Positions 34,445-42,267 of a stretch of DNA of 64,000 nt are shown here, one piece after another. The notes beneath the pieces were generated by a model that worked only from the letters and a program-made list of their open reading frames with translations, was not told the DNA's origin and made no database searches. Location: assembly GCA_963739975.1 (NCBI GenBank), contig CAVUCK010000005.1, positions 1-64,000 of the forward strand. Direction: 5' to 3'. Numbering within the stretch: the stretch's first letter is position 1; each line of letters starts with the position of its first letter. The position numbers and the translations under genes are program-made. The stretch comes from JALZMG01 sp963739975. Its GTDB lineage: Bacteria; Actinomycetota; Acidimicrobiia; Acidimicrobiales; Ilumatobacteraceae.

Positions 34445-34573
34445 CATCTGGGCGCGGAGATTCCCACAACCGAGAAGCTCCGCGCCCAGATCGAGATCTC
34501 GCCGAAGATCGCCCGCGATGGCCGTGATCTGGGCGCGGAGCTTCTCGCGACTGGGAATCTCCGCGCCCAGATG
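34445..34573. repeat. Double-nested perfect palindrome between convergent genes
   Basis: Outer perfect 21-bp arms (34445-34465 with 34553-34573) enclose inner perfect 20-bp arms (34472-34491 with 34527-34546); a CGAGATCTCG palindrome lies at 34492-34501. All four arms contain CTCCGCGCCCAGAT or its complement, the core also seen at 21965-22038. It fills the gap between the FtsX-type gene (ends 34407) and the convergent SDR (ends 34632). Just upstream, 34423-34440 has a smaller GCCGAC/GTCGGC hairpin, and 34604 has a CTCGCTTCGCTCGG motif. Confidence 0.9.
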
Positions 34574-34631
34574 GCACCCGGCCCTCGCTTCGCTCGGCCG
34601 GACCCGTGCTGCCTACGTGCTCACCAGCCGC

Positions 34632-35429
34632 TTACACGAGTGTCCAGCCTCCATCCACCGTCAGGGTGTGGCCGGTGACGTAGGTGGCGGCTTGCGAGGC
34701 GAGGTAGAGGACGGCGTGGGCGATCTCCTCGGGGCGACCGGGGCGGCCGAGGGGGATGTTGGCGCTGCGCTGGCGCATCAACGGGCCCATCAGGCCGGTG
34801 GTCGACGAGTCGGCCGGCCACAGCGGCGGCAGCTCACCGGCGTGGATCTTGCGCAGCGTCGGCACCGGCACGTTGCCCGGCGCGATGCCGTTGACCCGGA
34901 TGCCGTGTGGCGCCAGGTCGACGGCCAGCGACTTGGTGAGGTGGATCACGGCCGCCTTCGCCGAGTCGTAGCCGGCGCCGAGGCACGGCAGGAACCCGTC
35001 GACCGAGGCGATGTTCACGATCGAGCCGCGGCGCCCACCGGCGACCATCGCCACCGCCGCCGGCTTCGAGCAGTTGAACACCCCGGCCAGGTTGACGTCG
35101 ATCGACCGTCGCCACGATTCGTGGGTCTGGTCGAGGATGCTGCCGGCCTCGAGGTAGGTGCCGGCGTTGTTGACGAGCAGATCGAGCTGGGGTCGCGCCG
35201 CAACGGCGGCGTCGGCACTGGCCGGGTCGGTGACGTCCAGCTCGATCGCCGTTGCGCCGATCTCACCGGCCACACGCGCCGCGCCGTCCATGTCCACGTC
35301 GCCGATGGTCACCGTCGCCCCCGCAGCGGCGAGCACGACGGCGATCGCTTCGCCGATCCCCGTCGCGCCGCCGGTGACGAGGGCATGCCGACCGTCGAGC
35401 GAGAGCAGTTGACCGATCTCCGGCTGCAT
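34632..35429 (-). CDS. SDR-family oxidoreductase
   Basis: A 265-residue classical SDR. GRHALVTGGATGIGEAIAVV gives the cofactor loop and VTIGDVDMDGAAR (Asp after strand 2) suggests NAD. The catalytic region is NNAG, then IVNIASVDGFLPCLG and YDSAKAAVIHLTKS. The C-terminus ends TYVTGHTLTVDGGWTLV. Monocistronic between the nested palindrome and the membrane-protein gene, 25 bases after that gene's stop, so possibly co-transcribed with it. The alcohol/ketone substrate is unknown. Confidence 0.9.
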   Translation of the reverse strand: MQPEIGQLLSLDGRHALVTGGATGIGEAIAVVLAAAGATVTIGDVDMDGAARVAGEIGATAIELDVTDPASADAAVAARPQLDLLVNNAGTYLEAGSILDQTHESWRRSIDVNLAGVFNCSKPAAVAMVAGGRRGSIVNIASVDGFLPCLGAGYDSAKAAVIHLTKSLAVDLAPHGIRVNGIAPGNVPVPTLRKIHAGELPPLWPADSSTTGLMGPLMRQRSANIPLGRPGRPEEIAHAVLYLASQAATYVTGHTLTVDGGWTLV

Positions 35430-35453
35430 CGCGAGTCCGAGCAGACGGGACCG

Positions 35454-36047
35454 TCAGCGCACGACGTCTCGGCGCGGGATCAGCACCGAGCCGAGGATGG
35501 CGACGAGCCCGCCGATCCCGGCCAACCACCACCCCAAGCCGACGACCTCGAAGGCACCCTCGTCGAGGTCGAAGTCGGAGATCAGGCGGCTCATGCTGAT
35601 GAAGAACAGCACGGCGGTCGCCAGCGCGATGGCGCCGCCGATGATGGCCAGCACGCGGGCGCGCGGGATGAACGTCCCGACGACCACGAGGATCGCCGCC
35701 CCGAGCAACAGGAACAGCAACGACGGCTGGTCGCCGGCGGGGATCGGGTCCCAGAGGAACTGGATGGAGACCTCGTTGGAGTTCGCCGTGTTGAAGTCAC
35801 CGGTGCTGCGGACCCAGTTGAGGAAAGCGCCGAGCGCGATGGCGAGGGCCGCCAGCAGCGCCAGCAGCGAGCCGAACCCGTACGTAGGCTTGGACGACAC
35901 GACGTGACGGCCGCGGTCATCGTCGTCGAGCCGGCGTTCGGAGGCCTCGGCACGGTGCTCGGCGGCGATGGCCCGGTCTTCGGCCGCCGCCACGCGGTCG
36001 TCTCGGCCAGGCGGGTCCATCGGTCGCTCGTCGCGATGATCGGTCAT
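35454..36047 (-). CDS. Membrane protein of unknown function, four predicted TM segments
   Basis: A 197-residue protein. The N-terminal ~55 residues are soluble and highly charged (DERPMDPPGRDDRVAAAEDR, coiled-coil-like EHRAEASERRL). Four hydrophobic segments follow: LLALLAALAIALGAFLNWV, SLLFLLLGAAILVVVGTF, VLAIIGGAIALATAVLFFI and VGLGWWLAGIGGLVAILGSV. No family recognised. A strong GAGGAGG ribosome-binding site precedes ATG 36047. Divergent from the enoyl-CoA hydratase at 36138. Confidence 0.75.
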   Translation of the reverse strand: MTDHRDERPMDPPGRDDRVAAAEDRAIAAEHRAEASERRLDDDDRGRHVVSSKPTYGFGSLLALLAALAIALGAFLNWVRSTGDFNTANSNEVSIQFLWDPIPAGDQPSLLFLLLGAAILVVVGTFIPRARVLAIIGGAIALATAVLFFISMSRLISDFDLDEGAFEVVGLGWWLAGIGGLVAILGSVLIPRRDVVR

Positions 36048-36122
36048 CTCGCACCTCCTCGGTTGACGCATCGGGTTCTTCCCGACGGCGGTCCGGCTCA
36101 CACCTGCGCCGCGACCCGACGG

Positions 36123-36128
36123 TACTGT
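36123..36128 (+). promoter_or_regulatory. TACTGT leaderless promoter box
   Basis: TACTGT nine bases before ATG 36138, with no ribosome-binding site between, marks the likely promoter of the 36.1-38.2 kb catabolic genes. Confidence 0.45.
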
Positions 36129-36137
36129 CCGGCGCGT

Positions 36138-36917
36138 ATGCAGCTGGAGACCATCGCGGTCAGCGTCGACGGATCTCGGGGCGATCTCGTGCTCGACCGT
36201 CCGGACCAGCTCAACCCGCTCTCGTCGCGCACGCTGGGCGAGATCGAGGAGGCGGCGCGTTGGCTCGACCGTCACGACGACCTGAAGGTCGTCGTGGTGT
36301 CCGGTCGTGGACGAGCGTTCTCGGCCGGCGCCGACGTCTCGGCGTTCGGCGCCGCGACCGACAACCGCCACCCGCGTGACGACGCCGACTCGGGTTGGCG
36401 CATGGCCCGGGCGATGGACGAGCTGCGCGCCGTCACCATCGCCAAGGTGCGCGGCTGGTGCGTCGGCGGCGGTGTCGTCCTCGCCGCGGTGTGCGACCTG
36501 CGCGTCGCCGCCGACACGGCGCGCTTCCGCATCCCCGAGGTCGAGCTGGGGATCCCGCTGGCGTGGGGCGGCATCCCCCGCCTGGTGCGGGAGATCGGGC
36601 CGGCGCTGACGAAGGAGCTGGTCATGACGTGTCGCGACTTCGGGCCCGACGAAGCGAAGGCCGCCGGGTTCCTCAACCGCGTCGTCCCGGAAGCCGACCT
36701 CGACGGCGCCGTCGACGATCTGGTCGCCACGCTCGTGCGGATGCCCAAGCTGGCGCTGCTGGCGACCAAGGCCCACACGAACGCCGTCACCGAGTCGATG
36801 GTCGGGACGGGCCGCAGCTGGTCCGACGCCGACGGGCTGCTGGCCGGCCTGCGCGACCCCGAGGGACGCCAGTCCGGGCAGCGCTACCTCGAGCGCGTGC
36901 GCGGCGGGAGGAGTTGA
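36138..36917 (+). CDS. Enoyl-CoA hydratase/isomerase-family protein (copy 2)
   Basis: A 259-residue crotonase-superfamily protein. VVVSGRGRAFSAGADVSAFG gives the first oxyanion segment and VRGWCVGGGVVLAAVCDLRV the second (GGG), followed by PEVELGIPLAWGGIPRLVRE. The residues that set hydratase versus isomerase activity are not decided by eye. It heads a plus-strand run with SnoaL-like and SDR genes (next start is 2 bases after its stop). Likely part of a CoA-thioester degradation route. Confidence 0.85.
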   Translation: MQLETIAVSVDGSRGDLVLDRPDQLNPLSSRTLGEIEEAARWLDRHDDLKVVVVSGRGRAFSAGADVSAFGAATDNRHPRDDADSGWRMARAMDELRAVTIAKVRGWCVGGGVVLAAVCDLRVAADTARFRIPEVELGIPLAWGGIPRLVREIGPALTKELVMTCRDFGPDEAKAAGFLNRVVPEADLDGAVDDLVATLVRMPKLALLATKAHTNAVTESMVGTGRSWSDADGLLAGLRDPEGRQSGQRYLERVRGGRS

Positions 36918-36918
36918 C

Positions 36919-37368
36919 GTGGATCGCCGGGAGCGCATCGCCCGTGACGTCTTCGCCGCCTGGAGCAGCGGCGACCCGGATGCGCCCGAGCCGTTCTTCA
37001 CGCCCGACGCCGTGCTCAGCGACGCGGCCAGCGGTCGCTTCGAGGGGTGGCCGGCGATCCGTGCCTTCTTCGCCAAGGGCCTCGCTCGCTGGGACGACCT
37101 GCTCCTCGCGCCGGACGAGTTCTGGTCCAACGACGACGGCCTGGCCCTGCACTACGTCATGAGCGCCACCGTGCGCACGCCCGAGCCGTTCGGCCCCGAC
37201 GTCGTCGGCCGCAAGTGGCACGTCGAGGTGATGAGCTACCTCCGCTTCGACGGTCAGCGCGTGCGGTACGAGGTCGACATCCACGACCGAGGCGGGCGGG
37301 AGCGATCACTGGGCCTGGCCGACTGGATCGGCGCTCCGCCACAGCCGGACCCGCAGCACGTCCGCTAG
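36919..37368 (+). CDS. SnoaL-like/NTF2-fold protein
   Basis: A 149-residue protein with the SnoaL/NTF2-like pattern: an N-terminal helix (RERIARDVFAAWSSGDPDAP), then EPFFTPDAVLSDAASG, RFEGWPAIRAFFAKGL and strands ending in RVRYEVDIHDR. The family includes ketosteroid isomerase, polyketide cyclases and hydratases; catalytic residues cannot be assigned here. GTG 36919 follows the hydratase stop almost directly, so it is the same transcript. It may isomerise or hydrate an intermediate handled by the SDRs downstream. Confidence 0.75.
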   Translation: MDRRERIARDVFAAWSSGDPDAPEPFFTPDAVLSDAASGRFEGWPAIRAFFAKGLARWDDLLLAPDEFWSNDDGLALHYVMSATVRTPEPFGPDVVGRKWHVEVMSYLRFDGQRVRYEVDIHDRGGRERSLGLADWIGAPPQPDPQHVR

Positions 37369-37380
37369 GTTCCGCGGCCC

Positions 37381-38160
37381 ATGGGGATCCTGGACGGTCG
37401 CGTCGCCTGCATCACCGGCGGGACGCGGGGCATCGGTCGCGGGATCGCCGAGGCGTTCCTCGCCGAGGGCGCCAGCGTCGTGATCAACGGCCGTGACCCG
37501 GCCAAGGCGCAAGCGACGATCGACGAGCTGGGTGCCGGTGACCGCGTCCACTTCATCGCCGGCGACGTCCGCCGGCGCGAGGACTGCGAAGCGATCGTCG
37601 ACGGGACCGTCGAACGGTTCGGTCGGATCGACATCGCCGTGCCCAACGCCGGTGGAAGCAGCGACTTCGCGCCGGTCGCCGAGCTCACCGACGAGGCGAT
37701 GGACAACGCCATGAAGTGGATCTTCTGGCACACGTTCTGGGTGATGCGCCGGTCGCTGCAGCACATGATCCCCAACGAGTGGGGCCGGATCATCTCGATC
37801 GGCTCGCTGGAGGGCAAGGTCGGCAAGCCGGTCGTCAGCCCGTACGTCTCGGCGAAGCACGCCATCAACGGGCTGACGAAGTCGGCGGCGCAGGAGGTCG
37901 GCACGCTCGGCATCACGGTCAACGTGCTGTGCCCAGGCGGCATCGAGACCGACATCATGAAGTCCGAGGGACCCGGCGCCGCCGAGGCGATGGGCATGAC
38001 CTACGACGAGTTCCTGCAGTGGTACGCCAGGGAGTCGGCGGTCAAGCGGCTCAACGAGGTCGAGGACGTCGCCGCGGTCGCGTTGCTCCTGGCCTCCGAC
38101 GCCGGCGGCGGCATCACCGGCTCGATGATCTCGGTCGACGGCGGCACCTCTCCGTACTGA
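37381..38160 (+). CDS. SDR-family oxidoreductase (tandem copy A)
   Basis: A 259-residue classical SDR. RVACITGGTRGIGRGIAEAF is the cofactor loop, VVINGRDPAK suggests NADP (Arg after strand 2), and the catalytic region is SIGSLEGKVGKP, then YVSAKHAINGLTKS. The end is ITGSMISVDGGTSPY. Very similar to the next SDR (38265-39047), indicating tandem duplication. In the catabolic operon with enoyl-CoA hydratase and SnoaL-like genes. Confidence 0.9.
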   Translation: MGILDGRVACITGGTRGIGRGIAEAFLAEGASVVINGRDPAKAQATIDELGAGDRVHFIAGDVRRREDCEAIVDGTVERFGRIDIAVPNAGGSSDFAPVAELTDEAMDNAMKWIFWHTFWVMRRSLQHMIPNEWGRIISIGSLEGKVGKPVVSPYVSAKHAINGLTKSAAQEVGTLGITVNVLCPGGIETDIMKSEGPGAAEAMGMTYDEFLQWYARESAVKRLNEVEDVAAVALLLASDAGGGITGSMISVDGGTSPY

Positions 38161-38264
38161 TGGCTCGCTTCGCTCGCGCGTCGGCCTGGCGGCCTCCCTG
38201 ACCGACCACGCTCACTGCGGCACGGGCCAAACCGTCAAGTCCTGAAGCACATCTGGAGGGCACA

Positions 38265-39047
38265 ATGGGGAAGCTGGAAGGCAAGGTCGCCTGCATCACG
38301 GGCGGGACGCGCAGCATCGGTCGCGGGATCGCTGACGCGTTCCTCGCCGAGGGCGCCAGCGTCGTCGTCAACGGCCGCGACCCGGCGAAGGGACAGGTCT
38401 GCCTCGACGAGATGGACGCGGGGGAGCGGGCCGACTTCTTCGCCGGCGACTCGTCGACCCAGGAGTGCGTCGAAGGGCTCATCGACCACACGATCGAGCG
38501 GTACGGGAAGCTCGACATCTGCGTGCTCAACTCCGGCGGGGTCAAGGACACGGCGCCGGTGCACCTGATGACGGACGAGGAGTGGCGCCTCGAGATCGAC
38601 TGGAACCTGAACCACGTGTTCTGGGGGATGCGCCGCGCGCTGCAGCACATGATCCCGCGCGAGTCCGGGCGGATCCTCGTGACGTCGTCGGTCGAGGGCA
38701 AGCTCGGCAAACCCGGGATCTCGGGGTACGTGACCACCAAGCACGCCGTCAACGGGCTGGTGAAATCGGCGTCGAAGGAGGTGGGCACGATGGGCATCAC
38801 GATCAACGCCATCCTCCCCGGGCTGGTCGAGACGGACATCGTGATGGCCACCGGGCCGGCGTCGGCGGTGGCGATGGGCCTCGAGACCTACGACGCCCTG
38901 CTCGACGTGTTCGCCCAGGAGTCGGCGATCAAGCGGCTGAACACGGTGGAGGAGGTCGGCGCCGTCGCCGTGCTGCTGGCCAGCGACGCCGCCCGCAACA
39001 TGACCGGCTGCCTGTTCCCCGTCGACGGCGGCACCATGCCGTACTGA
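38265..39047 (+). CDS. SDR-family oxidoreductase (tandem copy B)
   Basis: A 260-residue paralogue of the preceding SDR: KVACITGGTRSIGRGIADAF, NGRDPAKGQVCLDEMD, TSSVEGKLGKPG with YVTTKHAVNGLVKS, and the C-terminus MTGCLFPVDGGTMPY. The Gly-to-Ser change in GTRSIG is tolerated in the family. It has its own ribosome-binding site (GGAGGG) and a 104-base gap upstream holding a TCGCTTCGCTCGCG motif at 38163, so it could be separately expressed. The stop is followed at once by a family A palindrome. Confidence 0.9.
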   Translation: MGKLEGKVACITGGTRSIGRGIADAFLAEGASVVVNGRDPAKGQVCLDEMDAGERADFFAGDSSTQECVEGLIDHTIERYGKLDICVLNSGGVKDTAPVHLMTDEEWRLEIDWNLNHVFWGMRRALQHMIPRESGRILVTSSVEGKLGKPGISGYVTTKHAVNGLVKSASKEVGTMGITINAILPGLVETDIVMATGPASAVAMGLETYDALLDVFAQESAIKRLNTVEEVGAVAVLLASDAARNMTGCLFPVDGGTMPY

Positions 39048-39049
39048 AC

Positions 39050-39099
39050 CGTTCTGGCCGTCGCAACCGGCCGTTGTGAGTCGGTTGCGACGTCCAGAA
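39050..39099. repeat. Family A palindrome after the SDR gene
   Basis: CGTTCTGGCCGTCGCAACCG at 39050-39069 pairs with 39082-39099 (one mismatch). Arms and the GTTGTGAGT loop are nearly identical to the element at 1593-1644, 37 kb away. It starts 3 bases after the SDR stop and precedes the acyl-CoA synthetase promoter, so termination is a plausible role. Confidence 0.8.
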
Positions 39100-39111
39100 G
39101 CTGGGTGGCGG

Positions 39112-39136
39112 AAGTAATCGGGTGGTCAATTACGGT
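39112..39136 (+). promoter_or_regulatory. Shared dyad operator plus TACGGT promoter box (site 3)
   Basis: GTAATCGGGTGGTCAATTAC (39114-39133) is a dyad with the TAAnnG-n6-CnnTTA pattern. TACGGT (39131-39136) lies 8 bases before ATG 39145 and 5 before GTG 39142. Confidence 0.55.
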
Positions 39137-39144
39137 TCCTGGTG

Positions 39145-40641
39145 ATGTTCGCCGGGATCGCCAGCTGGGTGTCGGGGTGGGCGCGGCTGCGGCCGGATGC
39201 TCCGGCGGTCATCTTCGACGACGAGCCGATCACCTGGGCCGACTACGACGAGCAGACGGACCGCTGGGCCACTGCGTTGCGTGAGCTCGGTGTCGAGCGC
39301 GGCGACCGGGTCGGGCTGTACATGCGCAACCGGCCGGAGTTCCTCTACGTCTTCTTCGCCGTCGCCCGCCTCGGCGCCATCGTCGTCCCGGTCAACCACT
39401 TCCTCAGCCCACGTGAGGTCACCTACACGCTCGGTCACAGCGGTGCCACCGTCGTCGTGACCGACGGCGAGTTCGACGACGTGATCACCCAGGTGGCATC
39501 GGACCTCGAGGTGCGCAACTGGGTGACGACGCTGGACCCGCCGGCCGCCGTCGCCGCCGCTGAGCGTCCGGCGCCGATCGCCGAACCGATCGACCTCGAC
39601 GATCCGGCCGTCATCCTCTACACCTCGGGCACGACCGGGATCCCCAAAGGGGCGATCACCACCCACGGCGGGATCCTGTTCTGCACGCTGCAGTGGGTGA
39701 TCCAGGTCCGCCACGCACCGGGCGACGTGCACATCTGCCACTTCCCGCTGGCCTTCACCGGCGGCACCATGTCGGCCACGATGCCGGTCGTCCACAGCGG
39801 CGGCACGATGATCCTCGACCACGGCTTCGACCCCGGGCGCACCCTGGCCTACATCGAGCGCTACGGCATCACGTTCGTCGCCGGCGTGCCGACGATGTGG
39901 AAGGCGATGCTCGACCACCCGACGTTCGCCGAGACGGACCTCTCGTCGATCCGCCTCGGGTTCATCGGCGCGGCGCCCGTCCCGCTGCCGTTGATCGAGG
40001 CCTATCAGGCGCGGGGCGTGCCGTTCGCCCAGGCCTACGCGCTCACGGAAGGCAACGGGCTGGGGCTGTTCCTGCCGACCGAGGACATCGCCCGCAAGCT
40101 CGGGTCGTGCGGACTCGATCTCTTGTACTGCGAGGCCAAGGTGGTCGACGACCAGGACGTCGAGTGCCCGCCGGATCAGGTCGGCGAGCTCGTGCTGCGC
40201 GGGCCGGTGGTGTTCGCCGGGTACTGGAACGACCCCGAGGAGACGGCCAAGACGATCGTCGACGGTTGGCTGCACACCGGTGACCTCGCCACCCGCGACG
40301 CCGACGGGTACTTCTCGATCGTCGACCGCAAGAAGGACCTGATCATCACGGGCGGCTTGAACGTCTACCCGGCCGAGGTGGAGAGCGTCATGTACGGCGT
40401 CGACGGCGTGCGCGAGGTGGCCGTCGTGGGGGTACCGCACGATCACTGGGGCGAGGAGGTCGTGGCGGTCGTCGCCGGCAAGGACCTGACGGAATCGACC
40501 GTGCTGGCCGCCGCCCGCGCCGGACTCGCCACGTACAAGGTGCCCAAGCGGGTGATCTTCGTCGACGACCTGCCGAAGACGATGTCGGGCAAGATCCAGC
40601 GCCGCAAAGTGCTCGCCGATCTCGTGCCGGCGGAGAGCTGA
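39145..40641 (+). CDS. AMP-dependent acyl-CoA synthetase/ligase
   Basis: A 498-residue ANL-superfamily enzyme. The P-loop-like motif ILYTSGTTGIPKGA (around residue 158) binds ATP. Later motifs AYALTEGNG, WLHTGDLATRDADGYFSIVD and GGLNVYPAEVE lead to the catalytic Lys region KTMSGKIQRRKVL. It activates a carboxylic acid to its CoA thioester, feeding the hydratases and dehydrogenases around it. ATG 39145 follows the shared operator (GTG 39142 adds one residue). The substrate (fatty, aromatic or terpenoid acid) is unresolved. Confidence 0.9.
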   Translation: MFAGIASWVSGWARLRPDAPAVIFDDEPITWADYDEQTDRWATALRELGVERGDRVGLYMRNRPEFLYVFFAVARLGAIVVPVNHFLSPREVTYTLGHSGATVVVTDGEFDDVITQVASDLEVRNWVTTLDPPAAVAAAERPAPIAEPIDLDDPAVILYTSGTTGIPKGAITTHGGILFCTLQWVIQVRHAPGDVHICHFPLAFTGGTMSATMPVVHSGGTMILDHGFDPGRTLAYIERYGITFVAGVPTMWKAMLDHPTFAETDLSSIRLGFIGAAPVPLPLIEAYQARGVPFAQAYALTEGNGLGLFLPTEDIARKLGSCGLDLLYCEAKVVDDQDVECPPDQVGELVLRGPVVFAGYWNDPEETAKTIVDGWLHTGDLATRDADGYFSIVDRKKDLIITGGLNVYPAEVESVMYGVDGVREVAVVGVPHDHWGEEVVAVVAGKDLTESTVLAAARAGLATYKVPKRVIFVDDLPKTMSGKIQRRKVLADLVPAES

Positions 40642-40680
40642 GCGATGGCCGGCGACGCCCACGACACGATCAAGCTGAAC

Positions 40681-40881
40681 CAATGAGCGAGCGAGTCTTC
40701 GAGCGAGCGAATCGTCGAGCACGGTCTTCGGCTCATTGGTGCACCAACTCCACGCCTGACTTGACGCACGACGACAGGGTGCACCAATGAGCGAGCGAGT
40801 CTTCGAGCGAGCGAATCGTCGAGCACGGTCTTCGGCTCATTGGTGCACCAGCTCCACGCCTGACACGGTGCACCAATGAGC
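40681..40881 (+). repeat. Duplicated 80-bp unit with inverted ends and a start-codon-like CCAATGAGCG
   Basis: Copies at 40681-40760 and 40785-40864 differ by one base (104-base period). Each begins CAATGAGCGAGCGAGTCTTC, holds GAGCGAGCGAATCG, and contains a facing GCTCATTGGTGCACCA, so each unit is bounded by CCAATGAGC/GCTCATTGG. A third short copy (GTGCACCAATGAGCG) at 40869-40883 overlaps the ATG of the SDR at 40876. The repeats fill the 234-base gap after the acyl-CoA synthetase. Confidence 0.85.
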
Positions 40882-41646
40882 GTGCACGCTGGTCGCGTGG
40901 CCTGGGTCACCGGGGCAGCATCGGGCATCGGGCGGGCGCTCGTCGAGCTGCTCGTCGCCCAGGGCGCATCCGTGGTCGCCACCGACGTCGACGACGAGCG
41001 GTTCGGGTGGGCCGCGGCGCACAAGCGCGTCGTCGCCCTGGCTGCTGACGTCACCGATCCGGACGCCAACGCCGCCGCTGTCGAAACGGCCGTCGATCGG
41101 TTCGGTCGTCTCGACGCCGTGGCCCTCAACGCCGGCGTGCCCGCCCGCGGGGACCTGCTCGAGCTGCCGATCGAGGTCTTCGACCGAACGATGGAGATCA
41201 ACGTGCGCGGCGTGCTGCTCGGCATCCGCGCCGCGGTGCCGGCGCTGCGTGCCGGTCGCAGTGGGCGGATCGTTGCAACTGCATCGACCTCCGGTGTGCG
41301 TGCCGATCCGCAGATGTGGCCGTACAACGCGTCGAAGGCGGCGGTCATCAACCTGGTGCGGGCGGCCGCGCTCGACCTCGCCGCCGACGCCATCACGGTC
41401 AACGTGGTCTGCCCCGGCCCGACGGAGACGGGCATGACGTCAGCGATGAAGGACGTCTCCCCCGAGCGCTACGAGGCCTTGCGCCGCACCGTCCCGATGC
41501 AGCGGTGGGGACGGGCCGATGAGGTCGCCGCCGTGATGGCGTTCCTGCTGTCGCCGGCGGCGAGCTTCGTCACCGGGCAGGCCATCGCCGCCGACGGCGG
41601 CATCGGGGCCAGCACCGGCCAGTTCCTCCCCCGCGAGCTTCCCTGA
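40876..41646 (+). CDS. SDR-family oxidoreductase
   Basis: A 256-residue classical SDR: GRVAWVTGAASGIGRALVEL, acidic VVATDVDDERFG (NAD-type), ALNAG, then TASTSGVRADPQMWPYNASK with the Y-x3-K pair. The C-terminus is FVTGQAIAADGGIGA. Its start codon lies inside the last partial copy of the upstream repeat, so its translation-initiation region has evidently been copied upstream. Followed 11 bases later by the split-barrel protein gene, probably co-transcribed. Confidence 0.9.
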   Translation: MSVHAGRVAWVTGAASGIGRALVELLVAQGASVVATDVDDERFGWAAAHKRVVALAADVTDPDANAAAVETAVDRFGRLDAVALNAGVPARGDLLELPIEVFDRTMEINVRGVLLGIRAAVPALRAGRSGRIVATASTSGVRADPQMWPYNASKAAVINLVRAAALDLAADAITVNVVCPGPTETGMTSAMKDVSPERYEALRRTVPMQRWGRADEVAAVMAFLLSPAASFVTGQAIAADGGIGASTGQFLPRELP

Positions 41647-41657
41647 CAGGAGTCGAA

Positions 41658-42179
41658 ATGAGCGATCCCACCGATCCCGAGAACTACGAGGACGTCACGG
41701 TCTACGGACTCGACGACGACGTCGAGGAGCAGCTGCTGCTCGGCCACAACGAGTGCACGTTCATCTGGTCCAACAAGGAGGGGTGGCCCGTCGGCGTGAT
41801 CATGTCCTACGTGTGGCGCGGCGGGAAGTTCTGGCTGACGGCGTCGAACCAGCGGGCGCGGATCAGCGCCGTGCGGCGCGATCCGCGGGTGTCCATCGTC
41901 GTGACGTCGACGGGGTCTCCGGTCCCGCGCAACAAGACCGTCACGTACAAGGGGATGTGCACGCTGCACGACGACCAGGCGACGAAGGACTGGTTCTACC
42001 CCGAGCTGGCGAAGGCGCTGAACGCCAACGACCCGGTCCGGGCCGAGGCGTTCCAGTCGTTCCTCGACTCGCCGCGCCGCGTCATCCTCGAGGTCGAGCC
42101 CACCCAGCGCATCGGCTACGACGGCGCCAAGATGGGCAAGGCCACCGCCGACTGGATCGCCGCCCGCCACTCCACCTGA
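41658..42179 (+). CDS. Pyridoxamine 5'-phosphate oxidase-like split-barrel flavin/F420 protein
   Basis: A 173-residue split-barrel protein. ECTFIWSNKEGWPVGVIMSY, then FWLTASNQRARISAVRRDPR and VSIVVTSTG follow the family's strand pattern, in which the Arg-rich segment contacts FMN or F420. Actinobacterial members include F420-dependent reductases and haem/biliverdin reductases; which applies is unknown. AGGAGT precedes ATG 41658. End of a plus-strand run; the gene faces the PhoX-like gene across a nested palindrome. Confidence 0.8.
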   Translation: MSDPTDPENYEDVTVYGLDDDVEEQLLLGHNECTFIWSNKEGWPVGVIMSYVWRGGKFWLTASNQRARISAVRRDPRVSIVVTSTGSPVPRNKTVTYKGMCTLHDDQATKDWFYPELAKALNANDPVRAEAFQSFLDSPRRVILEVEPTQRIGYDGAKMGKATADWIAARHST

Positions 42180-42183
42180 TCAA

Positions 42184-42266
42184 CATCCGAGGGTTTCAGA
42201 GCACCCGAGGGTCTGCGTACCGGAAGGGGTGCACGAAACCCTCGGGTGCAGCGAAACCCTCGGATG
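42184..42266. repeat. Nested family C palindrome between convergent genes
   Basis: Outer arms CATCCGAGGGTTTC (42184-42197) with 42253-42266 and inner arms GCACCCGAGGGT (42201-42212) with 42238-42249, all perfect. It fills the 88-bp gap between the split-barrel gene (ends 42179) and the convergent PhoX-like gene (ends 42268). The 5' half is nearly the same as at 45845. Confidence 0.9.
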
Positions 42267-42267
42267 G

